64,000 bases of DNA from Chloroflexota bacterium. Lineage in GTDB: Bacteria; Chloroflexota; Dehalococcoidia; UBA2979. Shown piece after piece: positions 7,343 through 15,673 of this stretch. The notes beneath the pieces are model-generated. The model was not told where the DNA came from. It worked only from the letters and a program-made list of their open reading frames with translations, and made no database searches. The translations under genes and the position numbers were made by a program. How positions within the stretch are numbered: position 1 is the stretch's first letter; each line of letters begins with the position of its first letter. The stretch spans positions 1 to 64,000 of the forward strand of contig CANKAU010000004.1 of NCBI GenBank assembly GCA_947479915.1, given 5' to 3'.

Positions 7343-9646
7343 CTACGCGTCGTCCTCGCCGATGAGCGGGCGGTCGCCGTCGGCGCGGCGAGGTGACTCG
7401 GGACGGCGGCGCAGTGGCGGCGAGATCAGGTCGTCCTCCTCGCCCGGCTGCACAATCACGCTGCCGCGCGGCGCAGCGGGGCGAGGCGCACTCGTCGGCC
7501 GCGTGGCCGGGCGCGCGCCCCGCGTCGCGAGCTCGCGCCGCGACGGCTCGGGGTACTCGACGCGGGGGTGGTACACCGCCGACAGCGTGCCAACGTAGGA
7601 GTCCGCGACCGTCCGCAGATCGCGCAGCGTGAGATCGCACTCGTCGAACTCACCCTCCTCGACACGCTCGCGGATCACATCCTCCACGATCGCGCGGATG
7701 CGCTCCGCACTGCGATCGCTGCTCGCGCGCACGGCAGCCTCGGACGCGTCTGCGAGCATGACCAGTGCCGTCTCGCGCGACTGAGGCTTGGGGCCCGGGT
7801 AGCGGAACGTGTCCGCATCGACGTCCGGGTTCGCCTCGGCAGCGCGCCGGTAGAAGAACGCGGCGAGACGCGTCCCGTGGTGCTCGGGGATGAAGCGGAT
7901 CAGGCGCTCCGGCAGGTGCTCGCGGCGCGCCAGCTCGATGCCCGCGGTGACGTGCTGGTGGATCACGCGCGTGCTCTGCAGCGGGTCGAGGTTGTCGTGC
8001 GGGCTCGACTCCTCGCCCAGGTTCTCCACGAAGAACGGCGGGGCAATCAGCTTGCCGATGTCGTGGTAGTACGCCCCGACACGCACGAGGAGCGCGTTCG
8101 CACCGATGCGGTCCGCCGCGCGCTCCGCGAGATTGCCGACGAGAATCGAATGCTGGAACGTGCCGGGCGCCTCGTCCTGCAGGCGGCGGAGCAGCGGGTG
8201 GTTCAACTGCGCGAGCTCCATCAAGTCGACGCGCGTCAGGATGCCGAGCCGCCGCCGCACGAGGTGGAACGCCGCCACCGTGACCACGACCGTGAGCAGC
8301 GCGTTCGTCGCGACCGCCCCCGCGAGCCACGGCGCATCCGCGCGCCTCGTGTCCGGGTCGAGGAACACCAGTGAGATGAGCGCAACGCCCGCAGCACCCG
8401 CCGACACCGCGCCCGCGAGCGCGTAGCTCTGCAGGCGCTCGGCACGCCCCGCGACCAGCACACCGGCCATCGACCCGACGCCGACGCTGAGGATCAGGCG
8501 CGCGGTCTCGATCTGCGCCACGTCGCCCGCGGCGCCGAAGCCGGGCACGTACACCGACACGAAGCCCGCGATCCCCGCAAGCAGCATCGACAGCACGATC
8601 GCAACGCCGACATCGATCAGCACGGCCGCGAGGATCGGCGCCGCGGCGACGGGGACGGCGTAGGCAATGAAGTGACGATGCAGGTCGGGCAGCACGACAG
8701 GCAGCACGAACTTCACGAGCGTCGCCGGCACCAGCAACAGCACCGCGAGCACGACCTTGCGGCGCGTGTTCCCCAGCATCGCGTGGCGCTGCACCGCGAG
8801 GTACGCCGGCGCGGTGCAGCCCACGAGGATCGCGAACAGTGCGGTCGAGAGGAGCGTGGGCCATTCGAGGCCGCCGTCGCGGATGCCGAGCTCACTGAGT
8901 GCCTCGATCTGCGCGGCAGTGAGCGACGTCCGCTCGGGCACCACGACCTGGCCCTCCTTGATCGTCACGCGCACGGGAGGGGTGTTCGCGGCCGCGTCGC
9001 GGCGGAGTGCTTCCGTGCGCGCGGTGTCGGAAAGCTGCGTGGGCGCGATGTGACTCGACAGCAGCTCCATCGCTGCGTTGGCCTCGTCCGCGGTGAGCTG
9101 CGCGCCGAGGAACGAGCGAGCGCGTCCGCGCGCCGCCTCGATGTCCGCCGCGCCAACGGTGCCCGTCAGGGTGCGCCCTAGCGCGTTGCCTGCCTGGTCG
9201 GCGATCAGCCGGAAGCGATCGTCGTTCGCGGACACCAGCGTGCGCGCCGCGGCGGCAGAGAGCTGCGCGCCGGGAATCGCACGAACCGCCGTCTCCCGCG
9301 CTGATGCGGACTGCGTGGTGTTGCGGCGTTCTGCCTCGATCGCCGCGATGATGCGGTTCATCTGCGCCAGCTGGCGATCACGCACCGCGGGGTCGAGGAC
9401 CAGCACGTCCGGCACGGCCGCTGCCGCCTGTCGACGCACCTCGGCGGTGCGGACGGGCGAGTCGAACTCCACGTCGCGCGGGGCCACGATCGCGCGGTCC
9501 ACGGTCCGCCCCTCGGCGAGGCGGCTGCCGCCGGGGAACCACGGGAACAGCGCCGCCATCATGCCGAGCGACAGCAGCACCGCGAGCGCGAGTGCGGGGC
9601 CTCGAGTGGAGGCGGGCGGGCGAGCGGGTTCGGGGCGGCGACTCAT
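7343..9646 (-). CDS. pgpH: 7TM-HD cyclic dinucleotide phosphodiesterase (PgpH/YqfF-like)
   Basis: Membrane phosphodiesterase; characterised relatives degrade c-di-AMP. The 767 residues read as an N-terminal helix, an extracellular 7TMR-HDED domain (about 40-270), a seven-helix membrane region (about 285-480), then a cytosolic HD domain (about 490-690). The HD domain shows HSILVGNLAERA, YYHDIGKL and PEHHGTRLAAFF metal-ligand motifs. The C-terminal 60 residues are Arg/Pro-rich and probably disordered. Substrate is inferred from the family. It lies between yqeY and repeat copy A, all on the minus strand. Confidence 0.9.
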   Translation of the reverse strand: MSRRPEPARPPASTRGPALALAVLLSLGMMAALFPWFPGGSRLAEGRTVDRAIVAPRDVEFDSPVRTAEVRRQAAAAVPDVLVLDPAVRDRQLAQMNRIIAAIEAERRNTTQSASARETAVRAIPGAQLSAAAARTLVSANDDRFRLIADQAGNALGRTLTGTVGAADIEAARGRARSFLGAQLTADEANAAMELLSSHIAPTQLSDTARTEALRRDAAANTPPVRVTIKEGQVVVPERTSLTAAQIEALSELGIRDGGLEWPTLLSTALFAILVGCTAPAYLAVQRHAMLGNTRRKVVLAVLLLVPATLVKFVLPVVLPDLHRHFIAYAVPVAAAPILAAVLIDVGVAIVLSMLLAGIAGFVSVYVPGFGAAGDVAQIETARLILSVGVGSMAGVLVAGRAERLQSYALAGAVSAGAAGVALISLVFLDPDTRRADAPWLAGAVATNALLTVVVTVAAFHLVRRRLGILTRVDLMELAQLNHPLLRRLQDEAPGTFQHSILVGNLAERAADRIGANALLVRVGAYYHDIGKLIAPPFFVENLGEESSPHDNLDPLQSTRVIHQHVTAGIELARREHLPERLIRFIPEHHGTRLAAFFYRRAAEANPDVDADTFRYPGPKPQSRETALVMLADASEAAVRASSDRSAERIRAIVEDVIRERVEEGEFDECDLTLRDLRTVADSYVGTLSAVYHPRVEYPEPSRRELATRGARPATRPTSAPRPAAPRGSVIVQPGEEDDLISPPLRRRPESPRRADGDRPLIGEDDA

Positions 9647-9684
9647 CGGCGGCTCCCGCCCCCGATCGGCGGCGGCGCGATCGG

Positions 9685-10134
9685 CTACGAGTCCGCGAGG
9701 ATCTCCCGGGCGATGGCGTTGGCCGCGCCGCCGTCCGCACGACCCGCGATGCGCGCCATGAGCGGGCGCATCACCTTGCCGATGTCTGCGGCCGAGGTGG
9801 CGCCGGCCTCCTCGATCACCTCGCGGACGATGGTGCGCAGCTCGTCGTCGGACATCTGCTGCGGCAGGAACTCGACGATCGCCTCGAGCTCGCCCTGCTC
9901 CTTCGCCACGAGATCCATGCGGTTGGCGGCGGAGAACTCCGTGATCGAGTCACGGCGCTGCTTCGCCTCCTTCTGCAGGACCTTGGTCGTGTCCTCGTCG
10001 GTGAGCGGGTGACCGAGGTCGATGCGGGCGTTCTCCAGCGCGGCGATCACCAGGCGCAGCGCATCGCGCCGCTGGTTGTTGCCCGCCTTCCACGCGGTCG
10101 TCATCTCGGTGCGGATCGTGTCGGCGATGGCCAC
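9685..10134 (-). CDS. yqeY: GatB/YqeY domain protein
   Basis: Stand-alone relative of the tRNA-binding tail of the GatB amidotransferase subunit; cellular role unclear. The 149-residue protein has the usual YqeY pattern: an N-terminal helix MTTAWKAGNNQRRDALRLV, a QKEAKQRRDSI helix, LPQQMSDDEL, and the C-terminal DIGKVMRPLMARIAGRADGG motif. GTG 10134 has GAGGAG upstream. It follows rpsU on the same strand, a common arrangement. A perfect hairpin (10170-10190) lies just upstream of the start. Confidence 0.92.
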   Translation of the reverse strand: MAIADTIRTEMTTAWKAGNNQRRDALRLVIAALENARIDLGHPLTDEDTTKVLQKEAKQRRDSITEFSAANRMDLVAKEQGELEAIVEFLPQQMSDDELRTIVREVIEEAGATSAADIGKVMRPLMARIAGRADGGAANAIAREILADS

Positions 10135-10226
10135 GCGTGGACTCCTCGAGGTGTGTGGTGGTCGCGGCGGTGCCCGGAGACTCCGGGCACGCGGCCGGCG
10201 GACTGCAGAACGTCACCACAAATGAT

Positions 10227-10249
10227 GAACCCCGGCGGAGCCGGGGTTC
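10227..10249 (-). terminator. Terminator after rpsU
   Basis: A perfect 10-bp stem (GAACCCCGGC with its complement) and 3-nt loop, 11 bp past the rpsU stop. On the minus strand it is followed by ATCATTTG, a weak T-rich tail. It separates rpsU from yqeY. Confidence 0.72.
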
Positions 10250-10260
10250 GTTCGCTTGGA

Positions 10261-10470
10261 CTAGTAGTCCCGGCGCGTCTTCTGGCGCATCACGGCCTTG
10301 CGCAGCTTGCGGCGGCGGGCAGCTTCCTTCTTCTTGCGTCGCTCGGACGGCTTCTCGTAGTACTCGTGCCGTCGGGCGTCCGTGAGGATGCCATCCGCCT
10401 GCACGCGCTTGTTGAAGCGGCGAAGCGCAGCCTCAAGGGACTCAGAATCACCGACGTAAACTTCGGACAC
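10261..10470 (-). CDS. rpsU: 30S ribosomal protein S21
   Basis: Small-subunit ribosomal protein. The 69-residue product [19 protein letters not shown], then KRVQADGIL and a strongly basic C-terminal tail, matches S21 in length and sequence. GTG 10470 is chosen because SEVYVG is the conserved beginning; a GTG three codons earlier is possible. It has its own promoter (10579-10608) and terminator. S21 is absent from actinobacteria, which helps to exclude that phylum for this high-GC DNA. Confidence 0.95.
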   Translation of the reverse strand: MSEVYVGDSESLEAALRRFNKRVQADGILTDARRHEYYEKPSERRKKKEAARRRKLRKAVMRQKTRRDY

Positions 10471-10578
10471 TCGTACCACCCCCGCCGTCACGGTCGGCCC
10501 CAGCCGCTGGGGTGTCGCCGTTCCGGGATGCCTTGATCGGAGCGCGCACGTCCCGGTCGGGAGAAGCGCGCACCTTGA

Positions 10579-10608
10579 ATCGTATGCGGCGCAACGCGCC
10601 GCGGTCAA
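10579..10608 (-). promoter_or_regulatory. rpsU promoter with dyad in the spacer
   Basis: On the minus strand TTGACC (10608-10603) and TACGAT (10584-10579) are 18 bp apart. The spacer is almost filled by an inverted repeat, GCGGCGC-GTT-GCGCCGC (10602-10586), a possible repressor site or hairpin. The rpsU start is about 110 nt downstream. Confidence 0.6.
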
Positions 10609-10652
10609 CGAGGCTCGCCCGAGCCTCTCCGAATTCTCCGCCAGACGGAAGC

Positions 10653-10685
10653 GGCGCGGGCTTCCTCGTGGGAAGCAGCCGCGCC
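10653..10685 (-). terminator. Terminator after the two small zinc-ribbon-like genes
   Basis: Stem-loop of 7 bp (GGCGCGG/CCGCGCC) and 6 bp (GCTTCC/GGAAGC) separated by a 2-nt bulge, starting 23 bp past the stop of the 47-residue gene. No strong T-run follows. It lies upstream of the rpsU promoter. Confidence 0.55.
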
Positions 10686-10708
10686 GGATCGATCCGTCGG
10701 AGCCTCGC

Positions 10709-10852
10709 CTAGTCGGCGGAGGGGAGCACCTTCGGCTGGAGCTCTTCCATGCCGCGGCCGTTGACGTTCAGGTTGCAGTCGCCCGGCTTGATGCAGAGCA
10801 CCTCGACGCCGGTCGTCTCGTCCTTGTAGCGCTTACCCAGTGCGACAGCCAT
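10709..10852 (-). CDS. 47-residue desulforedoxin-like protein without its metal cysteines
   Basis: Tiny protein beginning [20 protein letters not shown]. Its spacing resembles desulforedoxin/desulfoferrodoxin N-terminal domains: Y-K, a G-V-E-V turn, K-P-G, and G-R-G-M where the second Cys pair would be. The positions expected to be Cys-x2-Cys and Cys-Cys are D..TTG and NVN; two other cysteines remain (residues 20 and 26). It is 12 bp downstream of a sister gene that keeps a CPKC pair and the same GKRY start. The fold assignment is by pattern only. Confidence 0.6.
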   Translation of the reverse strand: MAVALGKRYKDETTGVEVLCIKPGDCNLNVNGRGMEELQPKVLPSAD

Positions 10853-10864
10853 CTTCAGATCCCC

Positions 10865-10984
10865 TTACAGCTGCTCGAGCGGGGTGTCATCGTGACGCAG
10901 CTCGGCGTCGTCAGAACCACGCGTGACGATGAACTCGGCACCGCACTTGGGGCAGCGGTAGCGCTTCCCGGTGACTGCTGGCAT
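10865..10984 (-). CDS. 39-residue zinc-ribbon / rubredoxin-like protein
   Basis: Very small protein, MPAVTGKRYRCPKCGAEFIV, with one Cys-x2-Cys pair; the second pair of a full ribbon is missing, so metal binding would need a dimer or partner. The acidic tail (ELRHDDTPLEQL) is polar. Upstream GAGGAGACAGAG gives a good ribosome site. It precedes the 47-residue relative at 10709-10852, and both end before a common hairpin. Role unknown. Confidence 0.62.
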   Translation of the reverse strand: MPAVTGKRYRCPKCGAEFIVTRGSDDAELRHDDTPLEQL

Positions 10985-11094
10985 CTCTGTCTCCTCCTCT
11001 GCACCGCCCGGAGTTCCCGCCGGACGATGTTGTTGGTCGAACTACCCACCAGGGCGGCCACGCGCCGCCTCGGTGCCTCAGGCGCGCGAGGCGC

Positions 11095-12048
11095 CTACTT
11101 CAGCGACTTGATGTACGCGATGATCTGGTCGATCTGCTCCGGCTTCAGCGACGAGCCGAAGGTCGCGGGCATCACGTTCGGGCCGAAGCCCTTCGCGATC
11201 TTCGCGTTCGGGTTGGCGATCGACTCCTTGAGGTAGGCCTCGTCGGCCTTCACCGGGCCGCCGCTGGCGAGCTCGCGGTTGGAGTCGAACAGACCCTTCC
11301 ACGTCGGGCCAACGCCGGCCTTGCCATCGATCGAGTGGCACGCCGCGCAGCCGTTTGCCGTCGCGACGGACTGGCCGAGCTTGACCGGGTCGTTGCCACC
11401 CGCCGCAGCACCCGCGCCGCCGGCCGGGGCCGGGGCACCGCCGGTGAGCGGGTTGCGCTCGCGGAACTCGAGGACGGACGCGCCGTACTGGCCGCAGTTC
11501 TTGGTCGTGACGCTGAGCTTGCTCGGGTCAGCAACCAGGATGTCCTTCGCCGTCGCCGGCGGGTTCTGGATTGCGTCGTGCTCCTTGCCGAGCTCCTCGA
11601 CGAGGTCCCAGCGCGCGGAGGTGATCATGTTGACCAGGTAGTTGACCTGCGTGTCCGACAGCGGCCCACCGTAGCGCTCGGACCACACCGGCATGGCGGT
11701 GTTGGAGCGGCCACAGGCGATCGTGTTGAAGAGGAACTCGCGGATGTTGCGCACCTCGCCGGCCGGGGTCGGCGGCAGGCCGAGCGCGTTGTTCTGCTCA
11801 AGCACGAGGAACGCGACGTTGTTCAGCGCCGGGGCGATGCCGCCCTCCTCCTGGCCCTTGCCGTTGAGGCCGTGGCAGGTGCGGCAGTTGGCGACGAAGA
11901 TCTCCGCGCCGCGCTTGGCGGTCAGCTCAGCCTGCGAGTCACGGGCGTCCGCCTCGCGTGCCGGCTCCGTCGCGAAGTACGCGCCGAAGACGAGGAACGC
12001 CATGAACAGCAACCCGATCATGACGTTGACCTGCTTGGTCGTGTTCAT
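11095..12048 (-). CDS. Diheme cytochrome c of the bc complex
   Basis: Membrane-anchored cytochrome c accepting electrons from the Rieske protein. The 317 residues start with an uncleaved-looking helix (VMIGLLFMAFLVFGAYF). The first heme domain has CRTCH near residue 55 and a candidate Met ligand in TAMPVW. After a Gly/Ala/Pro linker (about 205-220), a second domain has CAACH near residue 235 and Met in GPNVMPATF. It is the last gene of the cytochrome b-Rieske operon and likely replaces cytochrome c1. Confidence 0.9.
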   Translation of the reverse strand: MNTTKQVNVMIGLLFMAFLVFGAYFATEPAREADARDSQAELTAKRGAEIFVANCRTCHGLNGKGQEEGGIAPALNNVAFLVLEQNNALGLPPTPAGEVRNIREFLFNTIACGRSNTAMPVWSERYGGPLSDTQVNYLVNMITSARWDLVEELGKEHDAIQNPPATAKDILVADPSKLSVTTKNCGQYGASVLEFRERNPLTGGAPAPAGGAGAAAGGNDPVKLGQSVATANGCAACHSIDGKAGVGPTWKGLFDSNRELASGGPVKADEAYLKESIANPNAKIAKGFGPNVMPATFGSSLKPEQIDQIIAYIKSLK

Positions 12049-12099
12049 GCGCCTGTCACTCCGCCAGTCTCAGCACTCACGCCGCCCGCGGGGGGCGAA

Positions 12100-12762
12100 C
12101 TAGATCTTGGTCGCGCGCTTCGGGTTGTCCGGGCCACCGAGGGTGATCGATCCCGTCTGCACGGTGATGTTCCCCGCCCCGTCGATCTCGATCTTCATCG
12201 TGTCCATGGAGCGCGGCGCGGGACCGAAGACCCGGACGCCCGCCTTGGTGTAGGTGGAGCCGTGGCAGGGGCAACGGAACCAGCCCTTGTCACCCTCGTA
12301 GTCGAAGCCGGAGATCCACGGCACGGTGCAGCCGAGGTGCGGGCACTTTCGCCACAGGGCGATGAGGCCCTCGGCGCCGCCCGAGCCACCCGGGCGGCTC
12401 TCCGCCGGGTCAAGGTTGGCCATCCAGAACTGGCCCTCGGCGAACTGCTTCGGCTCGCCACCCTTGGCGAAGTCCTTCACGTTGCCGGCCGGTACGGGGC
12501 CACCGAAGCCGCGCACGTTGCGCGGGTACAGGTAGTCCACCAGCGTGCCCACGCTGCCCAGCAGCGTCAGGCCCAGGCCGCTCCAGAACGAGGCGCGGAT
12601 GAACGTGCGCCGCGAGACATCGTCCACCGCGGAAACCGCGGCGGCCGGAACCGCGCCCGGGTTGGCAACCTCGGTCTTGCGGGAGGACAGTGCCGCGCGC
12701 CACGCATCGGTCGGCGTGGGCGGGGGTGCGGCAGTCGTCTCCGTCTCGGTCTCGTTCGTCAC
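12100..12762 (-). CDS. Rieske iron-sulfur protein
   Basis: [2Fe-2S] subunit of the bc complex, moving electrons from quinol to cytochrome c. Of about 220 residues, the N-terminal 50 are polar, then RRTFIRASFWSGLGLTLLG is a Tat-like membrane anchor (about 55-75). The cluster ligands are CPHLGC near residue 145 and CPCHGS near residue 170. GTG 12762 is chosen because GAGGAG lies 8 nt upstream; the longer frame has no site. It is followed by the diheme cytochrome gene. Confidence 0.95.
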   Translation of the reverse strand: MTNETETETTAAPPPTPTDAWRAALSSRKTEVANPGAVPAAAVSAVDDVSRRTFIRASFWSGLGLTLLGSVGTLVDYLYPRNVRGFGGPVPAGNVKDFAKGGEPKQFAEGQFWMANLDPAESRPGGSGGAEGLIALWRKCPHLGCTVPWISGFDYEGDKGWFRCPCHGSTYTKAGVRVFGPAPRSMDTMKIEIDGAGNITVQTGSITLGGPDNPKRATKI

Positions 12763-12787
12763 CAGCGCAACTCCTCGGAAGCCCGAC

Positions 12788-13663
12788 CTAGTGGTGGGCG
12801 AAGATCGTGTACGGACCGAGCGCCAGGCCCTGGCCACGGAAGTACGTGCCCACCACCGTGAGCGTGACGTACACGGCGATGAAGCCAGAGAACTGCAGGA
12901 TCATGTGGTCGCGCTTCGTCTGCGCGATGCCGCGCTTGTGGGCGACCGCCGACAGCAGGATCGGCAGGCCGACCATCGCCATCACCGGGATGATCTGCTC
13001 CACCAGCACGGCGGGGATGTTCAGCGCGAAGTCGATCTTCGGGCCACCCAGCAGGTCTGCGCGCAGCAGGCCGCCGAGCTGGATGTCCTTCAGGAACGCC
13101 AGCGGCGCGCCGTCCTGCCACAGCGGGAAGTTCTTCTGGAACTCGCGCATGTTGACCAGCCACGACACCGGGAACTTCGTCCCCGTGGCTGCTTGCCAGA
13201 GGTTCGCGTGCGTGCCGTTGTCGAAGAAGATCAGCAGCAGCGTGCCCAGCGAGCCGACCGCCGCGCCCACGTAGACGTTGAGCCAGTGGCGCGGGCCGGA
13301 CAGCCACTCGCCCTGGCCGTCGTTGTCCGTGTCCCAGTACGGGATCGCGCCCAGCGCGATGAGAGCAACCGTCGGCACGATGACGCCGGCGAGCGCCGGG
13401 TGCATGTGCAGGAGCATCTCCTGCAGGTTCAGGAAGTACCACGGGGCCTTCGAGGGGTTCGGGGTCACGGCCGGGTTGGCGCGGTCCAGCAGGATCGCGT
13501 CCACCGTCACCGACAGGCCCACGAGCAGGATCGTGAAGACCACGGCCGAGATGAACTCGATGAAGACGAGGTCAGGCCAGACCAGCAGCTCTTCTTCGCG
13601 CTGGCGGCGGGCACGCCCTCGAACGGCGGCGGACTGTGCTTCGGCGGGGTTAGCGGTCGTCAT
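12788..13663 (-). CDS. Cytochrome b C-terminal subunit (subunit IV-like)
   Basis: Second half of a split cytochrome b carrying the quinol-site loop. It has 291 residues: a basic cytosolic N-terminus, a first helix, then NPSKAPWYFLNLQEML (the equivalent of the PEWY-region/subunit IV start), and further helices to GTYFRGQGLALGPY. It is longer than plant-type subunit IV (about 160), with extra C-terminal helices. It lies 17 bp downstream of the N-terminal half, as in menaquinol bc complexes of Gram-positive-type bacteria. Confidence 0.9.
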   Translation of the reverse strand: MTTANPAEAQSAAVRGRARRQREEELLVWPDLVFIEFISAVVFTILLVGLSVTVDAILLDRANPAVTPNPSKAPWYFLNLQEMLLHMHPALAGVIVPTVALIALGAIPYWDTDNDGQGEWLSGPRHWLNVYVGAAVGSLGTLLLIFFDNGTHANLWQAATGTKFPVSWLVNMREFQKNFPLWQDGAPLAFLKDIQLGGLLRADLLGGPKIDFALNIPAVLVEQIIPVMAMVGLPILLSAVAHKRGIAQTKRDHMILQFSGFIAVYVTLTVVGTYFRGQGLALGPYTIFAHH

Positions 13664-13680
13664 CGGATGCTCCTCCCGGC

Positions 13681-14436
13681 CTACAGCGGCTTAGCGAGCC
13701 CGCCGTCACGGCGGATGCGCCAGAAGTGGACCGTCATGAACACCGCGGCCATCAGCGGCAGGCCGATGACGTGCAGCGTGTAGAAGCGGATCAGGGCGTT
13801 CTGACCGACCTGGAAGCCACCGACCAGCACGAAGCGGTTCGGCTCGCCGAGGAGCGGGGCCGACCCAACCATGTTCGTGCCGACCGTGATGGCCCACAGC
13901 GCCAGCTGGTCCCACGGGAGCAGGTAGCCGGTGAAGGAGAGCAGGAGCGTGAGCACCAGCAGCACCACACCGATGACCCAGTTGAACTCACGCGGCGGCT
14001 TGTACGCGCCCGTGTAGAACACTCGCATCATGTGCATCAGGACGGTTAGCACCATGCCGTGCGCCATCCAGCGGTGCATGTTGCGCATCAGCTGACCGAA
14101 GCGGACGTCCGTGTCCAGCCGCAGGATGTCCTCGTAGGCACGTTCCACGGAGGGCACGTAGTAGAACATCAGCAGCACGCCGCTGATGGTGAGGCCGAGG
14201 AACAGGAAGAACGACAGTCCGCCGAGGCAGAACGTGTGCGTGATCTTCACGTGCGTGCGGTGGATGCGCGTCGGGTGCAGGTGCAGGAACACGTTGGTCG
14301 CAACGGCCAGCATCTGGTTCCGCGGGGTGTTCGGGTACCCTGAGCGGAAAATCGAGCGCCAGACTCGGTTGGAGAAGATCGCGTCGTAGAGCCGATCGCC
14401 CATCGAACGACGGGTCGGACGTTCAGTCGCCGCCAT
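13681..14436 (-). CDS. Cytochrome b N-terminal subunit (b6-like)
   Basis: Diheme membrane subunit of the quinol-cytochrome c reductase. 251 residues with four main helices; heme-ligand histidines occur as paired HRWMAHG and HMMRVFYTG in helix B and [18 protein letters not shown] in helix D. A cysteine in [11 protein letters not shown] is placed where b6 proteins attach heme c, but attachment is uncertain. ATG 14436 is preferred for GAGGGG 8 nt upstream; a TTG at 14463 would add nine residues. Confidence 0.93.
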   Translation of the reverse strand: MAATERPTRRSMGDRLYDAIFSNRVWRSIFRSGYPNTPRNQMLAVATNVFLHLHPTRIHRTHVKITHTFCLGGLSFFLFLGLTISGVLLMFYYVPSVERAYEDILRLDTDVRFGQLMRNMHRWMAHGMVLTVLMHMMRVFYTGAYKPPREFNWVIGVVLLVLTLLLSFTGYLLPWDQLALWAITVGTNMVGSAPLLGEPNRFVLVGGFQVGQNALIRFYTLHVIGLPLMAAVFMTVHFWRIRRDGGLAKPL

Positions 14437-14572
14437 CAGCAGTCCCCTCGCCAATCCAAACAACGCACCTCGCGTGGAGGTCTACGTCGCACCTGTCCAG
14501 CGTGACCGACGCGCTGCGGGATTCGATCCTGCGCGCGCCTCCGAGCATGGTCAATCCGCGACCGCCGCCGGT

Positions 14573-14674
14573 CTAGGCTTCCCACCACTTGCCGAGCACG
14601 ACCATAACGCCCAGTCCGATCATGAACGTGAAGAACACGCCCATCAGCTCCAGGCCTTCGCCCTCACCGAGCAT
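14573..14674 (-). CDS. 33-residue single-span membrane peptide heading the bc operon
   Basis: Short gene: MLGEGEGLELMGVFFTFMIG, then LGVMVVLGKWWEA. One predicted helix has an acidic N-terminal and a basic/aromatic C-terminal end. An excellent CGGAGG lies 5-6 nt before the ATG, and the gene is the first after the promoter at 14740-14769, 137 bp before cytochrome b. By position and size it could be an accessory subunit like PetG/PetL of the b6f complex, but there is no sequence match I can claim. Confidence 0.62.
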   Translation of the reverse strand: MLGEGEGLELMGVFFTFMIGLGVMVVLGKWWEA

Positions 14675-14739
14675 CTGTGCCTCCGACAAGTCAGCGCATG
14701 CTACCGTCCGCGCGCCGGACGGCACGCGGGGTCGGCCCG

Positions 14740-14769
14740 AATGTAGCGATGCCAGCGACCTTAGGTCAA
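14740..14769 (-). promoter_or_regulatory. Promoter of the cytochrome bc operon
   Basis: TTGACC (14769-14764) and TACATT (14745-14740) on the minus strand with an 18-bp spacer. It lies about 65 bp upstream of the 33-residue peptide start. The spacing matches that of the rpsU and S-box operon promoters. Confidence 0.55.
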
Positions 14770-14794
14770 CGAACCCACGTCGAAGACACCCGGA

Positions 14795-15550
14795 TCAGCC
14801 TCGCGAGGTGCCCATCGAGGCCGCCCGGCGGCCCGCCACGCGGGGGATCCCGCCCCGCTTGAGGCGCAGGATGCCGCGCAGGTCGTCCGTCGCGGTCTTG
14901 ACGATCTTGACCCGAGTGTCGGGGTCTTCCTCCCACCGCACGGGCACCTCGCGCAGGCGGTAGCCGTTCTCCTGGGCCACCAGCAGCAGCTCGGAGTCGA
15001 AAAACCACGCGTTATCACGAACGAGGGGGATCAGGGCGCGCGCGGCCTCGCGGCTCATCGCCTTGAACCCGCACTGGGCGTCCGTGACCTTCAGGCCGGC
15101 GAGATAGTTGAGGATGAAGACATACGAGCGGCTGATGAACTCGCGCTTGAACGACCGGTTGGTCTGGGAGTCCCGGTGGAGGCGCGTCCCGTAGGCCACG
15201 TCCACCTCGCCCGCCGCGATCGGGTCGATGAGCGCCGGGAGGTGTCCGAGGTCGGTGGAGAGGTCCACGTCCATGTAGGCGACCACGTCCGCCTGCGCGG
15301 TGAGCCACGCCGTCCTCAGCGCGATGCCACGCCCCTTCACGGGGATGAACAGCACGGCGACGCGCCCGGCGTACTGGGCCTCCAGCCCCCGTGCCACCTC
15401 GAGCGTCCGATCCGTCGAGGCGTTGTCCGCCACGACGATGCGCCACTGGTGCTCCGGGTGCGCGTCGAAGAACTCGATCGTCTTCGCCACGCTGCCCGGC
15501 AGCGCGCGCTCTTCGTTGTAGACGGGGATCACGACGTCGACGGTGGCCAT
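14795..15550 (-). CDS. Family 2 glycosyltransferase
   Basis: Transfers a sugar from a nucleotide donor, probably to polyprenyl phosphate. The 251 residues match the dolichyl-phosphate glucose/mannose synthase type: VIPVYNEERALPGSV at the N-terminus, ADNASTDRT, the metal-binding DVDLSTDLGHL (DxD) near residue 90, and FKAMSREAARALIP. No C-terminal membrane helices are present, so it is a soluble or peripheral enzyme. ATG 15550 is taken; ATG 15559 is possible. It stands alone. Confidence 0.85.
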   Translation of the reverse strand: MATVDVVIPVYNEERALPGSVAKTIEFFDAHPEHQWRIVVADNASTDRTLEVARGLEAQYAGRVAVLFIPVKGRGIALRTAWLTAQADVVAYMDVDLSTDLGHLPALIDPIAAGEVDVAYGTRLHRDSQTNRSFKREFISRSYVFILNYLAGLKVTDAQCGFKAMSREAARALIPLVRDNAWFFDSELLLVAQENGYRLREVPVRWEEDPDTRVKIVKTATDDLRGILRLKRGGIPRVAGRRAASMGTSRG

Positions 15551-15673
15551 GCGGCACATCCTACCGGAGCGAACGGCTGCGAGGTGGCGCGGACACGCGG
15601 CGAGGGCGGTGCGGATCCGTGTCCTCGACGTGCGCGTATCCTCGGAGCGCGCTCCCGCTCGCCGGAGGACTCG

